Below are positions 55,501 through 62,863 of a stretch of DNA of 64,000 bases, one piece after another. Made by a program: the position numbers and the translations under genes. A model generated the notes under the pieces. It saw only the letters and a list, made by a program, of their open reading frames with translations, made no database searches and was not told the origin of the DNA. The DNA is from Pelosinus baikalensis (lineage in GTDB: Bacteria; Bacillota; Negativicutes; DSM-13327), in the NCBI RefSeq assembly GCF_020819555.1, contig NZ_JAJHJB010000001.1, positions 1-64,000 on the forward strand. The letters are read 5' to 3'. Position 1 is the stretch's first letter; every line of letters begins with the position of its first letter.

Positions 55501-56911
55501 TGCTGCCGCCGCCAGCCATGTACATGGCCGCTCCCTGCGTATGCCCGGCATCGTATTTCGCTTGCGCCGCTGTGATTTCGCCTTCGGGGATGGCGCTTTT
55601 GGCCGCTACGAGTTTGAGCCGTTTGTCGGCCTGGACGTGGATGTCCTGGGTGCTTTTGATGACAATGCCGCCCGCGTCTGTCATCTGGATGAGCGCCTGG
55701 TTGCCGCCCCCTTGGTCGTACGCGCCCCGCGCCGCTACCAGTTCGCAGCTGCCCGGGGTCATTTTGAGCATTTTATTGGTCGAGTTCATCATTTTACTCG
55801 CGGGATCGACGTAGTCCCCGTGTGTCGCGCTGTTGGCTCGCCGGCTCCCCAAGGCTACGGCTTTGCCGTTGTTTTCGTAGTAGACGAAGACTTCGTCGCC
55901 TTCATCGGGCATGGAGTAGAAGTAGTTGTTCATGGTGTTTTCAAACGGCAGCCACATGGCGGTGGCTTCGTCCTGTTCGGCATCACAGTAAAAATGTACT
56001 TTTATTTGCGTACCCTGCACCCGGATGATTTTCCCTTTGATGGCGTCTCTTTGGTTGAGCGCACCTGCGCTTTTTTCCCTGTCCGGCCGGCAGCCTTCCG
56101 GGTGCGCCAGGGTTAGACGGTTTTCCGCAGTTTCGCCTACGCTGACGATTTCGCTCCGCTGGCTCCAGCGCACTCGTTCCCCTTGGCTTTCGAGCTGGTA
56201 GCCTGCTCCGATGGTCAGGTCATAGCTTGTCTTACCTTCGGTTTCAAATTGGTAGGCTTCGGCCTGGTCGTCGACGTTTTGTTGGATTTGGATGTATTTC
56301 AGGATGTCTTTACCGCTGTCGGCCGGTTTTTTCCGGGTTTCCGCCCCCAGTTCTTTGCGGGCAAAGGGATAGGTGCCCACGGCGAGGCGCAGCAAATCCG
56401 ATTTGCTGTCGGTAAAGAGGTAGGCTCCGCACTGGTTGGCGATCCGCCGCAGAAACTGCCAGTCGGTTTCGGCGTTCTGGTAGAGCATTTGCTCGATTTG
56501 GATATCTTCGGCCACTTCCACCTGGATGCCGTAGGCCGCCATGACGGTGTTGGCCACCTCACTTAGCGTTTTGACGGTGCTTTGAAAGGTACGGCTGATT
56601 TTCTTCCGGTCGGCCAGTATGCTCAGGCTTTTGGCTTCGAGGACCAGTTCGCTGTAGTCGGCTTCATTGTTAAGGCCCACGCTTTGGCAGATGCCCACGA
56701 ATACGTTGGTTCCGTCCGCGTCGGTGACTTTGACCGGCGCGTCTTCGAGATCGAGGACTTCGGCCACTGTCAGCAGGCGTTTACTGATGAGTGTGAGTTG
56801 CATGTGCCCATGCTCATTGGCTTCATCCAGGATGTGGATGTGTTTGACCCGGAGATATTCTTTGGCGAATTCGACTTTCAAACGCCCGAGTTCCTGCAGT
56901 TCTTTTCCCAT
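49580..56911 (-). CDS. VgrG-Rhs fusion effector with C-terminal AHH-type nuclease
   Basis: A giant secreted effector of 2443 residues from ATG 56911, which has an AAAGGAGG site (the frame is open to 56959). Order: VgrG/gp27-gp5-like injection-spike region (about 1-470; WQFLRRIANQCGAYLF, MWLPFENTMNNYFYSMPDEG and QDIHVQADKRLKLVA); an Ala/Gly-rich hydrophobic helical region (about 560-700); a DUF6531-type entry (DPVNVVTGSFSLRMTDLIL); some 1300 residues of YD repeats forming the Rhs shell; the core closure YYLRARYYNPVIARFTQEDE and NPVVYYDPSGY near 2250; and a tip of about 186 residues. The tip contains YQAQHVIPAE and SRHQGYHSVYNEVVERQL, a HNH/AHH nuclease pattern. GC content is far above the surrounding core genes. 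The delivery apparatus is not in this window. Confidence 0.9.
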   Translation of the reverse strand: MGKELQELGRLKVEFAKEYLRVKHIHILDEANEHGHMQLTLISKRLLTVAEVLDLEDAPVKVTDADGTNVFVGICQSVGLNNEADYSELVLEAKSLSILADRKKISRTFQSTVKTLSEVANTVMAAYGIQVEVAEDIQIEQMLYQNAETDWQFLRRIANQCGAYLFTDSKSDLLRLAVGTYPFARKELGAETRKKPADSGKDILKYIQIQQNVDDQAEAYQFETEGKTSYDLTIGAGYQLESQGERVRWSQRSEIVSVGETAENRLTLAHPEGCRPDREKSAGALNQRDAIKGKIIRVQGTQIKVHFYCDAEQDEATAMWLPFENTMNNYFYSMPDEGDEVFVYYENNGKAVALGSRRANSATHGDYVDPASKMMNSTNKMLKMTPGSCELVAARGAYDQGGGNQALIQMTDAGGIVIKSTQDIHVQADKRLKLVAAKSAIPEGEITAAQAKYDAGHTQGAAMYMAGGGSKPYNSGQEILKQIGSDIAASFSGGVKAMAAEIPAFVKNVESIFGGGSGGGGEPAPASPEEKAERPPAESLMLYGMENCSLGIGASELKLSGGAITISTPAFRQLGYNKNKHDIVSAPSLFDAALNGVQVLLDIAGCIPGLSVVANGLNAAISLARGDYCGAACSLIGCIVPGANVAGKGLKLAVAGAKVANTIAKTAKAAKAVRTVERLIMGAMGFNALMRAKDGISDLGRKIIDGTFSFNDPESLNLFFDTLQNVAIVGSAAGRRKKGREEKGGHEKAGGENKNGGHNGPDTQGRIPTKETCLKDPVNVVTGSFSLRMTDLILSDLGEDFVLTRSYESLYQNKHQHLGSRWLLSLGSRIERRQNQVRILLPDLHIETFEQQDGIYQNRRGGDRSLVLTEEKHGYRLQFIREKKTWDYNEFGRLTAITDKNGNRVKIEYTGSFISQVTLANGHTLQFTYENDKLTQIRDMLGRNIRYRYQGELLTEVTYPNDGTVTYEYTDQGFIAAITDQNGQRYVANQYDGQGRVIRQTLANGAETLFFYQEQDRMTTVTQPHNGERTCYYYNRRHLVETIRYADGTTEETKYDDKENILWQKDRCGNETRYTYNEESQITAEIWPNGLIHTLEYDAAGRKIAESDTSGVDIRYRYDERGNLVEVKNRIEGERWQTVRYAYDAKGRMVSYTDGSGNLTTYDYAEGQNKPQSVTTAEGDRFTYQYDAAGRLMAVESVLGRKEYGYNHLDYRTLVIDALGNTWKNDYDKLGNRIKEIRPNQYHEKSHSGPGWRYIHDALDKLVATIDPLGNTVATIRDAEENIVKEIHPNTYDEPSQDVTGIENEYDSDNRKIKIRYPDGGIERLQYDANGNIVKKILPENYNETTDDGPGYTYAYDERSRLTKITGPGGVVEKAYVYDLAGNIVKEIDAQSYLEGATDETRPGILYHYNCLAWLTEKRIPVGKTAGTLRYQTTQYKYDNAGNVIEERRLLDEQDETSASGRVLSLHFAYDKQNRLKEVKDNTGATIEYGYNCLSQRTYEKRKINETAYQMLRYHYDAAGRLIEIEQRADREGSGDFTARTKYQLDSTGNVIKTTTPAGYCVERQYDAADRLIAEIHKDKENGIENKTEITYDKAGNIIKIQDGNGAEESYEYDLLNRETQHTGKNGGVTRTVYDKNGRITRRILPNEYQTKGKDGHGYRYTYDPQGRVITVLAPDGSVLETNSYDKAGRLVQKRDATQSGVDYAYDLAGRIQTIRTPGGASQSYQYDAQGNIIGVSDGNQNKTEYKLDKWGRITEIVKADGSREYYGYDYAGNITETTDGEGNTIRYEYNLINKLKEITDPTGQTDTFHYDAQGRLKRHTDRNGNQVEYRYNIYDALTEKLERSSGLREMYEYHPDGKLKAAIAQGMRYGYRYYADGRLQEKAASGRRLLSYEYDLNGNKIRQTDVIGKTTEYIYTATDLLQEIRDERQSIVQFTHNADGTLKEALRANGMRTSYGYDIDKNISGLHIDMNGQTLAQNHYHYDGNGNRTVKEQLRGTTHYTYDGLNRLAQVQYPDYGEELFYDKAGNRSRRIVNGIEEQYTYDARNRLTSHTKQGQTAQYTYDKAGNLLSDEDKQYTYDSFNRTTRVETKDGQNQINRYDAEGLRYELEENAKLVQFIFNENREVVLEETDQDQKRLIRSFELWASECTQEKTWYHYASDEQGSIIFVTDEAEAKNRYEYDAWGNAVVCEEQVDNRYRYTGQQYDPVTQQYYLRARYYNPVIARFTQEDEYRGDGLNLYAYCANNPVVYYDPSGYACEQKDVNRQDRHETPENTSNPNQLRKPEADVSEGSSKARIIPGEEGIVTGGNSTKLGKNMLESMGVSRSTKWSGYQAQHVIPAEMANNPVIKKIGMNLDDASNGIFLRIPDKGISTMSRHQGYHSVYNEVVERQLSTMDASQSVGVLQKQVYDLQQNLKHLQKQGLPLYPSQGATVELWERQLGKL

Positions 56912-57027
56912 GGGGTGCCTCCTTTCTTTTGGCACGATTTGCTGTTTCCAGAGACTCAAATTGCCAGCTTCCCTGCTAGTTGAGTCTCTTATATTGTCTA
57001 AAGCTCATGCTATATTTTCATTATTCT

Positions 57028-57648
57028 TTACTTTTTGTCCAAGCCGGCCTGCGCAACAATGGCGGCTGTGCCGGACGGGTCGACTTTGTTCAGCGCCGCT
57101 GTGACGGCGGCTCGTCCGATATTGTTCATGACTCCCCCCGCGCCTCCCGCCTGCGACCCTGTACTTACAAAATCGCCTGACGTGCCGGCCGCCGCGGCAG
57201 CTACAGCGGCAGACGCGCCATCGCCAATCGGCAGGCCACCGTCTACCTCCACTTCGTCGATCTTATCGATTTTCTGGCGAATGGTCATTGCGAATTCGCC
57301 AATCCCTTTGGTGTCTGTATACCTCTCACTATAATCGACAACGAACGCTTGATTAAATGTGATTTTTCGAAAACACTTTCCCGAAGCAATTACCTCCGCC
57401 GTTACGCTGCGATAGGCTTCTTCATTTTCCGCTGGAATTTGGGCCCATTGGAACAGCTTGATCGTCTCGCTATTCGACCCATTTCCATCATCCGCATGCA
57501 GCTTCCCCACAACATTCATCGTAATGTAATTATTCGTAGATTTTGCACGGGAATTACTAGGCGCGTTTAATACTATATGTATAAAAGAAATAATATCCTC
57601 GCCAAAAAACAGCGTATCATTTTTTTCTACCGACAACGTGAATCCCAT
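57028..57648 (-). CDS. Hcp-like / putative tube-type protein upstream of VgrG-Rhs
   Basis: A 206-residue protein from ATG 57648 (GGAGGG site; a TTG at 57663 is in frame). The first 125 residues look like a beta-rich fold (GFTLSVEKNDTLFFGEDIISF, NNYITMNVVGKLHAD and CFRKITFNQAFVVDYSERYTD). The phrase FNQAFVVDY plus the position directly before vgrG recall Hcp/tail-tube proteins of contractile injection systems. The tail is Ala/Gly-rich. The assignment is an inference. In Clostridia similar proteins are annotated as membrane-associated protease, without evidence I can see here. Confidence 0.5.
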   Translation of the reverse strand: MGFTLSVEKNDTLFFGEDIISFIHIVLNAPSNSRAKSTNNYITMNVVGKLHADDGNGSNSETIKLFQWAQIPAENEEAYRSVTAEVIASGKCFRKITFNQAFVVDYSERYTDTKGIGEFAMTIRQKIDKIDEVEVDGGLPIGDGASAAVAAAAAGTSGDFVSTGSQAGGAGGVMNNIGRAAVTAALNKVDPSGTAAIVAQAGLDKK

Positions 57649-57816
57649 AAATAATCCCTCCAATTTTGATTTGTTCTGCGTAAAGCAAACTACTTTATTT
57701 TAAAATAAAAGAGAATTTGACAAACTACCCATACGATCACCCACCGTTCTTGCCGAGACAACACCTCCGTCCTCGTCTCTTTAGCATCTTCTGGAAGCAT
57801 TAATAGTAGTCATTGT

Positions 57817-58260
57817 TTAATCAACATAACTTTTTATTCTAAAAGAACTCCCATCTAGCTTAAAGAAACTATTATCAAAATATATGCCATCTCGTATACC
57901 ACGCTTGATCCACTCTTGATCTTCAGGATCATCACCATATGGCTCACAACCAAAAAAAGTACCCCATCCTAACTCACTAGTTCCTGCTCTATACTGCGCC
58001 CAACCTGCTGCACGAAGTAATACTTGCTCTGGAATCTCCAGCGCATTACCTATTACTCCGTAATGATAATTTCCGAATTCTTGATACTCACTACCAAGCT
58101 GCTTGAAATCCCATCTCGCACCATTTTTTACCGAGTCGTAAAACCACTGATAAACTTCCGCTCGACTATGGCTCGCTGCATATTCACGAGCTTCTTTTAC
58201 GTTTGCGTCGATAGAAACGCCAGGTGGCGTCTTTGGAGCATATGCATATTGACTTCCCAT
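57817..58260 (-). CDS. Ntox44-type polymorphic toxin domain protein
   Basis: A 147-residue protein. The pattern YDSVKNGARWDFKQLGSEYQ, EFGNYHYGVIGNALEIPEQVL, LRAAGWAQYRAG and GDDPEDQEWIKRGI matches the polymorphic toxin type 44 domain (Ntox44). The protein starts with only about 25 extra residues (MGSQYAYAPKTPPG), so it is a standalone toxin without carrier, or needs an adaptor. A GGGAGGG site precedes ATG 58260. Two small membrane proteins directly upstream may be its immunity proteins. Confidence 0.8.
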   Translation of the reverse strand: MGSQYAYAPKTPPGVSIDANVKEAREYAASHSRAEVYQWFYDSVKNGARWDFKQLGSEYQEFGNYHYGVIGNALEIPEQVLLRAAGWAQYRAGTSELGWGTFFGCEPYGDDPEDQEWIKRGIRDGIYFDNSFFKLDGSSFRIKSYVD

Positions 58261-58291
58261 AATAACACTTTCCCTCCCTTCTTTTTTTAGA

Positions 58292-58585
58292 TTATACGAT
58301 ATTCTTCCTTAGCAACTTCCAGACAATATAAACTGAAATTGGAAAACATATTGTAAAAACAGCGGCAGACAACAGTAAGCCTAAAAGTCCCAAACCATAA
58401 TCGTTAGTCAAATCGCTCCGATAAACAATGTTATTCGTTCGCATGTACCAGAATATTAGTAGTTCCGATGAAATATACTCAATAACCGCTACAGGCATAA
58501 CACCCAATAATAGAGAAACAAAAAAACATATATATTTTCTTGTTTTTAAGCTTAGCTCGTTACTATTAGTTTTTTTATCTTTCAT
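58292..58585 (-). CDS. Small membrane protein, candidate immunity protein
   Basis: 97 residues with a lysine-rich N-terminus and three hydrophobic helices (ICFFVSLLLGVMPVAVIEYI, YGLGLLGLLLSAAVFTICF and an ISVYIVWKLL end). It starts behind an AGGACAGGA site and lies 32 bases upstream of the Ntox44 gene. No family recognised. Membrane immunity proteins protect against toxins acting in or across the membrane, which would be unusual for an Ntox44 enzyme. Confidence 0.5.
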   Translation of the reverse strand: MKDKKTNSNELSLKTRKYICFFVSLLLGVMPVAVIEYISSELLIFWYMRTNNIVYRSDLTNDYGLGLLGLLLSAAVFTICFPISVYIVWKLLRKNIV

Positions 58586-58690
58586 ACATTAACGTCCTGT
58601 CCTTTAAACATTATTCATATGGATCATTGTATGTCCATGCCTGACCCGTCTATTTATCGAACCATGCAACCCTTTATCGCTGTCATTCAT

Positions 58691-58978
58691 TTATTTTTTC
58701 ATCTTGTTATAAATAGCTTCGACTACCACTGGAATTAATATATAAATAACCGCAAGCACACCTAAAACTAAGATACTATTATCTATCAATTCCTTTTTTC
58801 CAGAACCAATAAATATTACAAGCAAGCATAAGGCAGAAAAAGGATAAAAGATATACGCAATTCCAGCCAAAAAATCAAAATAACCGAGGAAAATTTTCGA
58901 TGCGATGAAACCAACTAAAAATCTGCAAATCACAATACACGTCTTTTGGGTAATTACTGGTTGCTCTCCACTACCCAT
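58691..58978 (-). CDS. Small membrane protein with effector-like start
   Basis: 95 residues. After MGSGEQPVITQK come three hydrophobic helices (CIVICRFLVGFIASKIF, YIFYPFSALCLLVIFIG and SILVLGVLAVIYILIPVVV) and a Lys-rich end. A G-rich ribosome site precedes ATG 58978. The hydrophilic start differs from the rest and may be a remnant of a fused gene. It is upstream of the other small membrane protein and in the same direction. Function unknown. Confidence 0.45.
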   Translation of the reverse strand: MGSGEQPVITQKTCIVICRFLVGFIASKIFLGYFDFLAGIAYIFYPFSALCLLVIFIGSGKKELIDNSILVLGVLAVIYILIPVVVEAIYNKMKK

Positions 58979-59043
58979 TATGCCCCCCCATTCTTCACTG
59001 ACAAATTTTAGCTGGATCTTTTTTAGTATTCAAAGCCCAAGTA

Positions 59044-59143
59044 TCACGGATTTTCCGTCTCTGTGGCGGCGGCGATGGTTTCCACTTTGTCGTCGACACT
59101 TTCGTTGCGGTCACTGATTTGGGCGCTATTCGCGATAATGGGC
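59044..59143 (-). pseudogene. Remnant of a DUF4280-type effector gene
   Basis: About 33 codons reading NSAQISDRNESVDDKVETI and AAATETEN, which match residues of the intact DUF4280-lipase (AGSAQIDDRNEAAADEVEAI) encoded at 62864-63961. The rest of the gene is gone. Confidence 0.65.
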
Positions 59144-59149
59144 TAAGCT

Positions 59150-59785
59150 TGACTCAGTTTTCCTAATCAATGGTAAAATACAGCTTTTGCAGAGAAAAAA
59201 ACACTTAAGTAAAGCAACAAAACTTCTACTTAAAGAAATTTACGCCTCCATACGGTGATGACCACGACAATCCTCGTAACCCCCGGCCCTTTGCCGGAAA
59301 AAGCGTTCCGCAGGAGAAAAGCCGTGCGGTATTCCGTTAAGAAATTCGTACTGTTTGAGTGCAGCGAGTTTACGGATTTTAGGAGTACCGCCTGGCTTTT
59401 CAGCTTTTGGAGGCTTCGGGCCTAGACCTTTTGTTACTTTTGGGGCAATGCCAAAAGTAAGACCCCTTTCTTCCCCCAGCTTTATATGGCGATTAAACCT
59501 AATATTTCGCTGCTAACTTAGGGCACCTTACGGAGCAGATTCTTAACCATGTTTATATGAGTCGCGGAACCGTCCGAAACCATTGAAAAAGTCTATATTT
59601 CAAAAATCATACTAAAAGTAAAAGATTGCTATGGCGCTAAAATGCGCTGTAAGAATCTTTTTTCCTATGCTTATACATTTCAGTACCCCTGAATTTTGTT
59701 TGTAATTTTAAATGTAATACTTTTTCAGTGGTTTCGAACCATCCCCTGACTCTCTCAAGTAATTAATACGAAATTTATAACCATA
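59150..59785. other. Gene-free stretch with dispersed-repeat-like sequence
   Basis: No frame here looks coding. The segment 59250-59500 is GC-richer, with short self-complementary runs (GGCTTTTC...GAAAAGCC-like, CTTTTGG/CCAAAAG) and looks like a dispersed intergenic repeat; similar CCAAAAGG-type sequence occurs at 31785-31820. At 59570-59760 two copies of a GGTTTCGAACCAT / GAACCGTCC-type sequence occur, again REP-like. Confidence 0.4.
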
Positions 59786-60730
59786 TCAATACTGCTTTAT
59801 ATACTCTTCCCAAGTATTCGGGTGAATCTTTTTAATCTGCTTCAGCCTATCACTTGGAATCTTAGTATCCCAATAATTCACACCCTGCCGGGCAAATTCC
59901 TCAACAATCTCCATTTTCATCTTATATTCTTCTGATCCTATAGCAACAATCCAACCCCTTAATAAGTCTACCGGAAAAAACTTTTCATTCGGGTCTCCAT
60001 CGCCATAACCTTTACCTCTGTAATATGGTTCCGATACTTTTGCTTTCTTTTCAACAATCAAATAATGGGCATATGCATTTCTTTCTAATGCCGGCCCCCC
60101 TGCTAATAATGCTTGTACTGCAGCTGTGTCCCCGCTTTCCGTTTTATGGTTAATATCAGCTCCTGCTTCTACTAAAGCTTTTGTTTTCTCAATACCACAT
60201 CCAATAGATTCCATTAATATACTGGTGCCCGGCTCCATACCATGTTCATGACCAATATAAATCCAATTAGGGTCAGCACCATATTTCAGCAGCAGCTTGA
60301 CATATTTCGGATCCTTTTTGGCAACGGTATCCACCCAGGAAAAACCTGCTGCTACTGAAAGGGGTGTTTCTTCTGAATATGTCTCATACCTTACAGATGC
60401 TATATTCGGGTCGGCGCCACATTTTAATAATGCTTCTGCAGAATTATATTTCTCCATTCCTATCGCCCATAATAGTAAAGTCACTTTGTACTTAGAATCC
60501 TGATAATTCAATTGCTCCGGTTTATCTTTTGCTATTTTTTCTATGGCTGCAGTTTTTTGTTCCTTTACCGCGATTGCCAATTCCCAAACAGGAGTATCCT
60601 TGAAAATATTTATATTCGTCATTTTATATTCTCCCTTCGCGCCTTCACTCTCTTGGCTATGACATCCGGATAATAGAACAGAAAAAATGATCAGCATCAT
60701 GGGTGCTATAAAGAATAACTTTTTATTCAT
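59786..60730 (-). CDS. Ankyrin-repeat lipoprotein, duplicated immunity gene copy 2
   Basis: A 314-residue lipoprotein (lipobox VLLSGC after a hydrophobic stretch) with five or so ankyrin repeats (YNSAEALLKCGADPNIASVRY, KYVKLLLKYGADPNWIYIG and KTKALVEAGADINHKTESGD). It is about 90% identical by eye to the product of 61907-62860. Ankyrin lipoproteins are known immunity partners (Tli) of phospholipase effectors (Tle) of type VI systems and act in the periplasm. The adjacent lipase effector is only a remnant here, so this copy protects without its own toxin. Confidence 0.8.
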   Translation of the reverse strand: MNKKLFFIAPMMLIIFSVLLSGCHSQESEGAKGEYKMTNINIFKDTPVWELAIAVKEQKTAAIEKIAKDKPEQLNYQDSKYKVTLLLWAIGMEKYNSAEALLKCGADPNIASVRYETYSEETPLSVAAGFSWVDTVAKKDPKYVKLLLKYGADPNWIYIGHEHGMEPGTSILMESIGCGIEKTKALVEAGADINHKTESGDTAAVQALLAGGPALERNAYAHYLIVEKKAKVSEPYYRGKGYGDGDPNEKFFPVDLLRGWIVAIGSEEYKMKMEIVEEFARQGVNYWDTKIPSDRLKQIKKIHPNTWEEYIKQY

Positions 60731-60736
60731 TGTCTA

Positions 60737-60838
60737 GTTTTCTCCCCCCTTTTCTTTAATCCCATCTAGTACTGCATCCATCGAATGATTTTTAATGGAT
60801 CTTTCTTTGCCTCATCAAAGGATTTGGTATAATGTGAC
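60737..60838 (-). pseudogene. Internally deleted remnant of the DUF4280-lipase gene
   Basis: The sequence from 60737 is nearly identical to the 3' end of the lipase gene (62864-62930). After the codons for the NHSMDAV region it jumps to sequence matching 63447-63470 (AKKD / SFEEA codons), about 500 bases upstream in the intact gene. So the effector copy belonging to immunity copy 2 has been deleted. Confidence 0.7.
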
Positions 60839-60917
60839 CGAGCTTATATTCAAATAATTCATACGAAATTTATAACCATATCGATACCTTTTAACAGAAT
60901 TCTCATAACAATTCTGC

Positions 60918-61288
60918 CTATCTTTGGACGTTTTCATCTGCACTCACTATACAAAGCCTCATTAATTTTTTGCCGGGAGATGCTTGCAAAAAAACTTCTA
61001 TAATTGAAAATACGCTTATACACAGCAGAAATACACCCAAATAATATACAGGCGATTCCACTATAACATCCACTAATTTTGACCCTTTATTTAAAAACTC
61101 GTCATAACGAATCCCTATATCCGACAATCTTATCAATATACCTCCCACAAATCCAATAATAGAAAGACTGGCAAAAAGCAAGATTATGTATAAGACTAGA
61201 AAACTATCATATCTAGAATCCCTGCTATCAACCTTCTTCCAAAGCCTGCCGGAATTTTATTCGTTATCTCGCATTCTTTATCCGCCAC
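60918..61288 (-). pseudogene. RDD-family membrane protein, frameshifted
   Basis: A GTG at 61288 with a ribosome site gives ADKECEITNKIPAGFGRRLI and AGILDMIVF, then a stop. Shifting frame near 61190 resumes LYIILLFASLSIIGFVGGIL and ends with EVFLQASPGKKLMRLCIVSAD. It is a paralog of the intact gene at 61317-61823 but lacks the C-terminal helix too. Confidence 0.7.
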
Positions 61289-61316
61289 TAAGCCACCTTC
61301 TCTCGTTCATTGACTA

Positions 61317-61823
61317 TTAACTCGTCATAGCATTTTCCTCATAAATCACCTTTGTCTTTGTAACTTTGTCATGCCAAGCCTGTCGATGTTTATTCTTAAA
61401 ACAAACAAAATAACCCACACCACAAAAACCAATACTGATACATTTTAAAATATTCCTTAAAAAAAGAATGCCGCATCCGATACGGTTTCCTTTTATACTG
61501 GCTACCCGTAGTCTTACTAATTTTTTCCCAGGAGAGGCTTGTAAAAAATTCTCAACAACTGAAAAGAAATATATACATAATAAAAAGAAAAGCAAATTAT
61601 AGACACCAGATTCTACGATAAAATATAACATCATGGTCAATTTTCCCACGAAAAATTCTGAGATAATACCATTATATAGCATTATTATGAACAAACCTGC
61701 TAAGAATCCAATGATTGGCAAACTTATCGAAAGCAATACTATATATATAAATACGAAAACTACTATATCAAGAATACCTGCAATAACCCGCCGCCTTGCG
61801 TAAGTTGGTATGTCATCCGCCAC
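61317..61823 (-). CDS. RDD-family membrane protein
   Basis: A 168-residue protein of the RDD family: arginine-rich start YARRRVIAGILDIVVFVFIY, a central helix, and the conserved LQASPGKKLVRLRVAS and RQAWHDKVTKTKVIY segments. The start is GTG 61823 with an AAAGGAG site nine bases upstream; the GTG at 61835 is also in frame. The role of RDD proteins is poorly known (some are sodium/proton antiporters). Its location between effector and immunity gene copies suggests it travels with the cassette. Confidence 0.8.
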   Translation of the reverse strand: MADDIPTYARRRVIAGILDIVVFVFIYIVLLSISLPIIGFLAGLFIIMLYNGIISEFFVGKLTMMLYFIVESGVYNLLFFLLCIYFFSVVENFLQASPGKKLVRLRVASIKGNRIGCGILFLRNILKCISIGFCGVGYFVCFKNKHRQAWHDKVTKTKVIYEENAMTS

Positions 61824-61906
61824 ACTAATACACACTCCTTTAGCTTCTTATTGTTATGGCGACCGGGCTTATATCCAATTTAATGAATACGAAATTTATA
61901 ACCATA

Positions 61907-62860
61907 TCAATACTGCTTTATATACTCTTCCCAAGTATTCGGGTGAATCTTTCTAATCTGCTTCAGCCTATCACTTGGAATCTTAGTATCCCAATAATTC
62001 ACACCCTGCCGGGCAAATTCCTCAACAATCTCCATTTTCATTTTGTATTCTTGTGATCCTATAGCAACAATCCAATCCCTTAATATGTCTACCGGAAAAA
62101 ACTTTTCATTAGGGTCTTCATTGCCATAACTTTTACTTCTGTAATATGGTTCCGATACTTTTGCTTTCTTTTCAGCAATCAAATAATGAGCGTATTCCAT
62201 ACCTTCTAATGTCGAATTTGGCCCTCCTGCTAATAATGCTTTTACTGCAACTGTTTTCCCGCTTTTCGTTTTATGGTTAATATCAGCCCCTGCTTCTACT
62301 AAAGCTTTTGTTTTCTCAATACCACGTCCAATGGATTTCATTAATATACTGGTTCCCGGCTCTTCTAAACCATGTTCATGGCCAATATAGCACCAGTTAG
62401 GGTCAGCACCATATTTTAGCAACAGCTTGACATATTTCGGATCCTTTTTGGCAACGTTATCCACCCAAGAAAAAGCTGTTGCTACTGAAAGTGGTGTTTC
62501 TTCTGAATATGTCTCATACCTTACAGATGCTATATTCGGGTCGGCGCCACATTTTAATAATGCTTCTGCAGAATTATATTTCTCCATTCCGACCGCCCAT
62601 AGCAGCAAAGTCACTTTGTACTTAGGATCCTGATAATTCAATAGTTCCGGTTTATCTTTTGCTAGTTTTTCTATGGCTGCAGTTTTTTGTTCCTTTACCG
62701 CGATTGCCAATTCCCAAACAGGAGTATCCTTGAAAATATTTATATTCGTCATTTTATATTCTCCCTTCGCGCCTTCACTCTCTTGGCGATGACATCCGGA
62801 TAATAGAACAGAAAAAATGATCAGCATCATGGGTGTTATAAGGAATAACTTTTTATTCAT
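61907..62860 (-). CDS. Ankyrin-repeat lipoprotein, immunity protein of the DUF4280-lipase
   Basis: A 317-residue lipoprotein with lipobox VLLSGC and the same ankyrin repeats as 59786-60730. It begins three bases behind the stop of the lipase effector, so it is the cognate immunity protein. Differences between the two copies cluster at AAGFSW/TAFSW and in the middle of the repeat face (GMEPG/GLEEPG). These may change toxin specificity. The product sits at the periplasmic side of a membrane and presumably blocks self-intoxication by phospholipase. Confidence 0.85.
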   Translation of the reverse strand: MNKKLFLITPMMLIIFSVLLSGCHRQESEGAKGEYKMTNINIFKDTPVWELAIAVKEQKTAAIEKLAKDKPELLNYQDPKYKVTLLLWAVGMEKYNSAEALLKCGADPNIASVRYETYSEETPLSVATAFSWVDNVAKKDPKYVKLLLKYGADPNWCYIGHEHGLEEPGTSILMKSIGRGIEKTKALVEAGADINHKTKSGKTVAVKALLAGGPNSTLEGMEYAHYLIAEKKAKVSEPYYRSKSYGNEDPNEKFFPVDILRDWIVAIGSQEYKMKMEIVEEFARQGVNYWDTKIPSDRLKQIRKIHPNTWEEYIKQY

Positions 62861-62863
62861 TGT

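Noticed and set aside
60880..60910. Sixth copy of the 55-bp element (ATACCTTTTAACAG on the plus strand)
   Set aside because: Only about 15 bases match, the second half is absent, and the stretch belongs to the duplicated immunity block.
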